Assembly (NCBI GenBank): GCA_964372275.1
Contig: CAYJRR010000001.1
Span: 74,270 to 109,230, forward strand
Reading direction: 5' to 3'
Source of the DNA: CAYJRR01 sp964372275 [NCBI: uncultured bacterium]
Lineage (GTDB): Bacteria; CAYJRR01
Length of the DNA: 34,961 nt
Below the pieces are notes generated by a model. That model was not told the origin of the DNA. It was given only the letters and a program-made list of their open reading frames with translations, and searched no databases. This document shows, piece by piece, positions 32,645 to 34,961 of this stretch. How positions within the stretch are numbered: the first letter of the stretch is position 1; the number at the start of each line of letters is the position of its first letter. The position numbers were made by a program, and so were the translations under genes.

Positions 32645-33793
32645 ATGAGCGTGGCGCGCCCCCAAGACGAGAAGTTCATGCGCATGGCGCTCGCCCTGGC
32701 GCGCCGGGGTCTCGGCAGCACCAGCCCCAACCCCATGGTCGGCACCGTCATCGTGCGCGACGGTCGCGTTCTGTCCCGCGGTTGGCACCGCGCGGCGGGC
32801 CTTCCCCATGCGGAGGTCGAAGCGCTCTCGCGTCTGGCCGGTCAGAGCCTCCGGGACGCCACCCTGTACGTGAACCTCGAACCGTGCTGCCACCAGGGTC
32901 GCACCGGACCCTGTACCGACGCGATCCTCGCCAGCGGCATACCGGAGGTGGTGATCGGCGCGATCGATCCCAATCCCCGGGTCAACGGACAGGGGATCGC
33001 GCGCCTGAAGGACCGTGGTGTCCGGGTTCGCACCGGCGTCCTGGAGGAGAGCTGCCGTCGATTCAACGAGGCGTTCTTCCGGTTCGTGACCACCGGTCGA
33101 CCGCACGTCACGCTCAAGGTGGCGGTCTCCCTCGACGGCCGAATCGCGGGCGGCCAGGAGGGCGCGCCGCGCTGGATCACCGGGGAGGCCTCGCGCGCCT
33201 GGGTTCATCGCCAGCGGAACGGCGTCGACGCCATCCTGGTCGGCGCCGGAACGGTCGCCAGCGACGATCCGCTCCTCACCACCCGACTGCCGCGCCGCGG
33301 CGACGGATCGACGAGCGCTCGTTCCGGCCGCACCGGACGGCGCGTCGTGCTCGACCCGTCGCTCCGCACCCCGCCGACGGCGCGCGTAATCGCCCCGGTC
33401 GCCGGCAGCCCGCCGACGACGCTGTTCGCCGCCGAGGACGCGCCCCCCGAGCGCGAGCGGGCGATCGTCTCCGCGGGCGGGGAGGTGATCCGCGTCCCCC
33501 GGGCGGCCGACGCCGCGTCCGGGAGCAAAGGACTCGATCTCGGAACGGTGCTCGAGTACCTCGCGCGGGGCGGGGTGGTGAGCCTGCTCGTCGAGGGCGG
33601 AGCGAAGATCTTTGCCGCCTTCCTGCGCGCGCGCGTGGTCGATCGCGTCGCCGTCTTCGTCGCCGGCCGGGTGCTGGGTACGGGGATCCCCTGGATCGAC
33701 GCGCTGCCGTCCGGCTTCCGGATCCAGGGGCTCGCGACGCGCCGATTCGGCGACGACGTCCTGTTCGAGGGACGGCCGGAGTGGAGCGCCTGA
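32645..33793 (+). CDS. ribD: Bifunctional riboflavin deaminase/reductase RibD
   Basis: The 382-residue enzyme carries out the second and third steps of riboflavin synthesis from the GTP branch. The N-terminal deaminase binds zinc with His55 (PHAEVEAL), Cys81 (EPCCHQG) and Cys90 (TGPC), with Glu57 as proton shuttle. The C-terminal reductase half contains LKVAVSLDGRIAGG, WITGEASRAWVHRQRNGVDAILVGAGT and a SLLVEGGAKIFAAFL stretch. It starts the plus-strand riboflavin operon and overlaps ribE by one base (TGATG). No strong ribosome-binding site is evident before the ATG. Confidence 0.96.
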   Translation: MSVARPQDEKFMRMALALARRGLGSTSPNPMVGTVIVRDGRVLSRGWHRAAGLPHAEVEALSRLAGQSLRDATLYVNLEPCCHQGRTGPCTDAILASGIPEVVIGAIDPNPRVNGQGIARLKDRGVRVRTGVLEESCRRFNEAFFRFVTTGRPHVTLKVAVSLDGRIAGGQEGAPRWITGEASRAWVHRQRNGVDAILVGAGTVASDDPLLTTRLPRRGDGSTSARSGRTGRRVVLDPSLRTPPTARVIAPVAGSPPTTLFAAEDAPPERERAIVSAGGEVIRVPRAADAASGSKGLDLGTVLEYLARGGVVSLLVEGGAKIFAAFLRARVVDRVAVFVAGRVLGTGIPWIDALPSGFRIQGLATRRFGDDVLFEGRPEWSA

Positions 33794-34461
33794 TGTTCAC
33801 CGGCATCGTCGAAGAGGTCGGACTCCTTGCCGCCTTCCGCCGGGAAGGGACGGGTGCGCGCGCGACGATCGAGACCCTGCTTGCACGCGGCGGCGGGATC
33901 GGCCTCGGAGACAGCGTTTCGGTCGAGGGCTGCTGCCTGACCGCGGTCCGGGTCGACGATCGCTCGTTCGATGCCGACCTCTCGGCCGAGACGCTGGAGA
34001 AGACCACCTTCGGCGCCGCCTCCGCCGGCAGGCCGGTCAACCTCGAGCGCGCCCTCGCCGCCGGCAGCCGGCTCGGCGGACACCTGGTGCAGGGGCACGT
34101 CGACTCGGTCGGCCACGTCGTGAAGATCGTCTCCGCCGGCGAGTCGCGGATCGTCACCTTCCGCGCCGACGCCGCGCTCCGCCCCTACGTCGCCGCCAAG
34201 GGGAGCGTCGCGGTGAACGGCGTCTCCCTCACCGTCAACGACGTCGCGGACGCCGACGGCGGATCGCCGCCGGCGGTCGACCTCTCGGTCATGCTCGTTC
34301 CGTTCACCCTGGCGCACACCACCTTCGGGTCGGCGCGCGAAGGGGATCCCGTCAACCTGGAGACCGACGTCGTGGCGAAGTACGTGCTGCGCTCGGTCGC
34401 CGCCGTCCTCGGCGACAAGCTCCTGGGCGGACTCACCCTCGAACGCCTCAAGGAGCTTTGA
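33793..34461 (+). CDS. ribE: Riboflavin synthase alpha chain
   Basis: The 222-residue protein starts [10 protein letters not shown], diagnostic for riboflavin synthase. It has the expected two lumazine-binding repeats: the first includes [14 protein letters not shown] and [13 protein letters not shown], the second [16 protein letters not shown] and [13 protein letters not shown]. The enzyme dismutates two 6,7-dimethyl-8-ribityllumazine molecules to riboflavin. It overlaps ribD by one base and is followed three bases later by the ribB/ribBA start. Confidence 0.96.
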   Translation: MFTGIVEEVGLLAAFRREGTGARATIETLLARGGGIGLGDSVSVEGCCLTAVRVDDRSFDADLSAETLEKTTFGAASAGRPVNLERALAAGSRLGGHLVQGHVDSVGHVVKIVSAGESRIVTFRADAALRPYVAAKGSVAVNGVSLTVNDVADADGGSPPAVDLSVMLVPFTLAHTTFGSAREGDPVNLETDVVAKYVLRSVAAVLGDKLLGGLTLERLKEL

Positions 34462-34464
34462 GCC

Positions 34465-34961
<497 letters not shown>

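Noticed and set aside
32500-32646. Minus-strand reading frame starting MGKNGRTVPLEEKK opposite the ribD leader
   Set aside because: The first 26 or so residues look protein-like, but the frame then degenerates into Arg/Cys-rich sequence across the repeat and there is no ribosome-binding site. At most it is a gene remnant.

Overview
The window is GC-rich bacterial chromosome (roughly 70% G+C by eye), densely packed with genes on both strands and with many GTG starts and one- to four-base gene overlaps. A PEGA-tailed Ser/Thr kinase, a secreted protein with the AgmX/PglI-type C-terminal domain, several lipoproteins and a class III cyclase fused to a STAND ATPase and TPRs suggest a member of the Myxococcota or a related deltaproteobacterial lineage. 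This placement is inferred from gene content. No phage, insertion sequence, CRISPR array, tRNA or rRNA was seen.

Layout. Bases 1-2253 hold the 5' part of a TlpA/ResA-like lipoprotein thioredoxin (minus) and a divergent kinase. Bases 2260-8240 are all minus strand: an exported PEGA-like protein, an NHL-repeat lipoprotein and a coupled pair, a tryptophan 2,3-dioxygenase-family haem protein plus a kynureninase-like PLP enzyme. From 8458 to 13114 runs a housekeeping operon on plus: DUF177/YceD, rpmF, plsX, fabG, acpP, fabF, rpiB. Bases 13302-21436 carry two tandem paralogous lipoproteins of unknown function, a PilZ-like/coiled-coil/TPR membrane protein, sppA and glyA, nearly all overlapping or closely spaced. 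Bases 21533-32484 are accessory: the AgmX-domain protein, an SsuABC/TauABC-type ABC transporter split into divergent units, mltA, an ALDH7-type aldehyde dehydrogenase overlapping a cyclase-STAND-TPR protein, and two orphan exported proteins. The window ends in ribD-ribE-ribB(A).

How the parts fit. The order rpmF-plsX-fab genes-rpiB-glyA-(nrdR)-ribD-ribE-ribBA is familiar in deltaproteobacterial genomes. Here it looks like that backbone with fabH/fabD and nrdR absent from their expected places and two accessory blocks lodged between rpiB and glyA and between glyA and ribD.

The most unusual material is intergenic. Three gaps (about 8305-8397, 13160-13275, 25820-26008) hold long imperfect palindromes made of short degenerate words, and a fourth (about 32505-32535) shares a 17-base word with the third. 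One palindrome is AT-rich inside a GC-rich genome, and one differs between its arms by exactly one hexamer. The strongest protein-level leads are the divergent dioxygenase/kynureninase pair, whose dioxygenase lacks the usual substrate-loop motif, and the tandem lipoprotein family. I found no clear anti-phage or other defence system.
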